From: an uncultured Victivallales bacterium | GTDB taxonomy: Bacteria; Verrucomicrobiota; Lentisphaeria; Oligosphaerales; JAFGRS01 | Direction: 5' to 3' | NCBI GenBank assembly: GCA_903834675.1 | Contig: CAILKC010000797.1 | Location: 1 to 8,175, forward strand | Length of the DNA stretch: 8,175 nucleotides | Part shown: positions 7,601 through 8,175 of the stretch, piece by piece | Layout: the number at the start of each line of letters is the position of its first letter | Numbering within the stretch: the stretch's first letter is position 1 | Notes under the pieces: model-generated | Told to the model about the DNA's origin: nothing | The model's input: the letters and a program-made list of their open reading frames with translations, nothing else | Databases searched by the model: none | Translations under genes and position numbers: made by a program

Positions 7601-8175
7601 ACGACGTAGGCTCCACCGTGGCCCTCGGCTATCTTGACATCCACTCTGATCTTGGCACCACTCTCTATGGGGACATTACTACGGTCGCAACTGCCAGCAC
7701 AGGCGAGGTGCTCTTTACCAATGCGGTTGGCGACGTCGTCCTTGCGAATGACGTTGTCATCGACGCCGGTGGCGATGTAAAGCTGAACGGCGGCGACGTC
7801 AAAGGCAACTACGACCTCAGCGTCGGCAGCGATGGCTCCATAACCGTTGGCAACATCAACGTCGGCCACGCTCGCGTTGCCCTGACAGCCTGGAACGACA
7901 TCAATGACCAAGGCGGCAAAGCCGTGGTGCGCGCCGGTGACATCCAACTGGTTGCCGGCGGGGAAGTCGGCCATTGGACCGGCAGCAGCGCGACCGAGAA
8001 CCCGTTCGACACCATCACCACCGGCTCCAGCATTGTCGTCAACGCTGCCAGCTACTATGGGCTCAACACAACTACCTTTCTCACAACCCTCGATGCCGTG
8101 GTGGACGGCGCCCCGGGCGCCATCGTCTTCAGCCAGGATGGCGGTGGTACCCTCGAGGTGCTGCGCGCTACCAGC
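4675..8175 (+). CDS. TpsA exoprotein, filamentous-haemagglutinin type (5' part, runs off the window)
   Basis: This is the exported partner of the upstream TpsB. At least 1167 residues are present and the frame is open at the right edge; ATG 4597 is an alternative start adding 26 residues. The signal peptide is basic, then hydrophobic (core VVSFMLLFG), with likely cleavage after Ala34 in GFA-GNLP. Residues 35-154 are the TPS domain. A conserved FHA-like head follows, with repeated N-x-G-x-I turns, the GGFVEVSG motif at 315-322 and LLLDP at 343-347. The rest is a Gly/Asn/Asp/Thr/Val-rich passenger with recurring G-G-D-I-x-V/L and I-x-F-N-x-x-V rungs, typical of a right-handed beta-helix on the cell surface. 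No cysteine is seen in the visible part, as is usual for passengers. No enzymatic, adhesive (RGD) or toxin domain is recognisable, so an adhesin, matrix or structural role is only a guess; the C terminus, which often carries the specific function, is missing. Confidence 0.96.
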   Translation, partial: MKRFLPNNSRMTPVMKITSTVVSFMLLFGPAGFAGNLPTGGAVVRGNVGIGVDGNIMTITQASDRAIVNWQSFSIGAGYGVNVDQPSRQAAMLARVIGGDQSAILGSLHADGIFYLVNPNGVFFGQNSTVDVAQLIASTLNLSNEDFLAGNLNFSGDSAAAVENQGRLSGDLVALLGRNVSNAGSISAREAVLAAASSIELGRIAGGKLSVDLSGLLGDAFNTGTIDASGDTGGQVVMKGARVLQDGLISADGLTGDGGDIAMTASTVVGITSDSLTTANAGPNGDGGTVMILSDGSTRFFGTIEARGGELSGDGGFVEVSGAELGFNGFVDASAAHGDVGTLLLDPQYLVIEGTGGSLNDGNVGDGEILGTDVGIPGPIWYVSEVALENLGALNIVLEAEDGIVMDSMLDTVLDLSDSTSLTIRADNGGPIGGSFSMNTGDTILVGGSIYISASYGDGIFGTPDAIAVGTLTALSGGDITLVAGPNVAWPGNNVEANGLSGNNVYVTANGGDVILSGGITAGLSGLTVAGSHISFYGAVTAGGDIDVQASTTISVTGDMTANGGGISLRADVPSAITIYIGADLTADGDIVLQTDDTGSTTSITVYDYAGADGLNTLTSRGGSIMVQGGLRTGDGAALDAVDLALIAAETVSLDDVSAGIGGFGVADGLRVTADELVLRGDLDITGSFIIGDDAAHYVDVVRLTPEAGLGAVTNITTTGGNLELRRAEGPGGLHGVVYGGNITLADLNLDSSIVVNTEGSIDFANTVRAGGTVNAEADTDHSSSSHTVNVTGVLQGQTVTLGANSSPMTLNGEILAAGDVHFNDTLTVTDGIVTSTLGNVHFVGNVFGATPNGALTVNTLVGTTEFAGVAGDGTDPINTLVVNAAATQFDSDIHVGTGGLTVNGYGNTTTLQGFNIVSAGDITFNDNVVLDSQGTANIFDFDGNTIAFNGSIDGTAAGAERMQTSVTGTTSLILHDVGSTVALGYLDIHSDLGTTLYGDITTVATASTGEVLFTNAVGDVVLANDVVIDAGGDVKLNGGDVKGNYDLSVGSDGSITVGNINVGHARVALTAWNDINDQGGKAVVRAGDIQLVAGGEVGHWTGSSATENPFDTITTGSSIVVNAASYYGLNTTTFLTTLDAVVDGAPGAIVFSQDGGGTLEVLRATS
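4777..5136 (+). other. TPS / haemagglutination-activity domain of TpsA
   Basis: Residues 35-154 of TpsA carry the hallmark order of this domain (PF05860-like): NLPTGG at the mature N terminus, the NWQSFSIG segment, LARVIGG, then GIFYLVNPNGVFFG, followed by VDVAQLIAST. The NPNG motif is at 118-121 (bases 5026-5037) and is the best-conserved element of TpsA proteins. In known systems this domain is what the POTRA domains of the cognate TpsB bind, and it starts folding of the beta-helix outside the cell. All key blocks are intact. Confidence 0.96.

Overview
This window holds one two-partner secretion (TPS, type Vb) locus read entirely on the + strand. It has a complete outer-membrane transporter gene (TpsB, FhaC/ShlB family) followed by the 5' part of its exported partner (TpsA, filamentous-haemagglutinin type), which stays open to the right edge. 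The organism must be diderm. The DNA is GC-rich (roughly 60-65% by eye) with strongly C-ending codons. The general style, with Ala/Pro-rich periplasmic regions and long beta-helix exoproteins ending their conserved head with an LLLDP motif, suggests an environmental Gram-negative such as a member of the Verrucomicrobiota/PVC group. That is an impression only; no taxonomic marker is present and I recognise no genus.

Layout. Bases 1-179 are a leader with no gene I can defend, although the frame of the first gene is open to the left edge. Bases 180-4538 encode TpsB, about 1452 residues. Its last third is a normal TpsB (two POTRA domains, a barrel, the VRGY motif and a terminal Phe). Its first two thirds are a very unusual periplasmic extension: a signal peptide, four homologous helical modules of about 120 residues, and a fifth helical block. 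These are separated by Ala/Pro/Val linkers, one of which is a 21-copy pentapeptide array. Bases 4539-4674 are a short gap with no visible terminator, so the two genes are probably co-transcribed. From 4675 (or 4597) TpsA has a signal peptide, the TPS/haemagglutination-activity domain with NPNGVFFG, a conserved beta-helix head, and then a long Gly/Asn/Asp/Thr-rich passenger.

How they work together. Both proteins are exported by Sec. TpsB inserts in the outer membrane, its POTRA domains recognise the TPS domain of TpsA, and TpsA is threaded through the barrel and folds outside as a beta-helix. The extra ~870 residues of TpsB would lie in the periplasm and are the most novel part of the window. 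They could span the peptidoglycan, hold the transporter to the cell envelope, or chaperone the large substrate; the sequence alone does not decide which.
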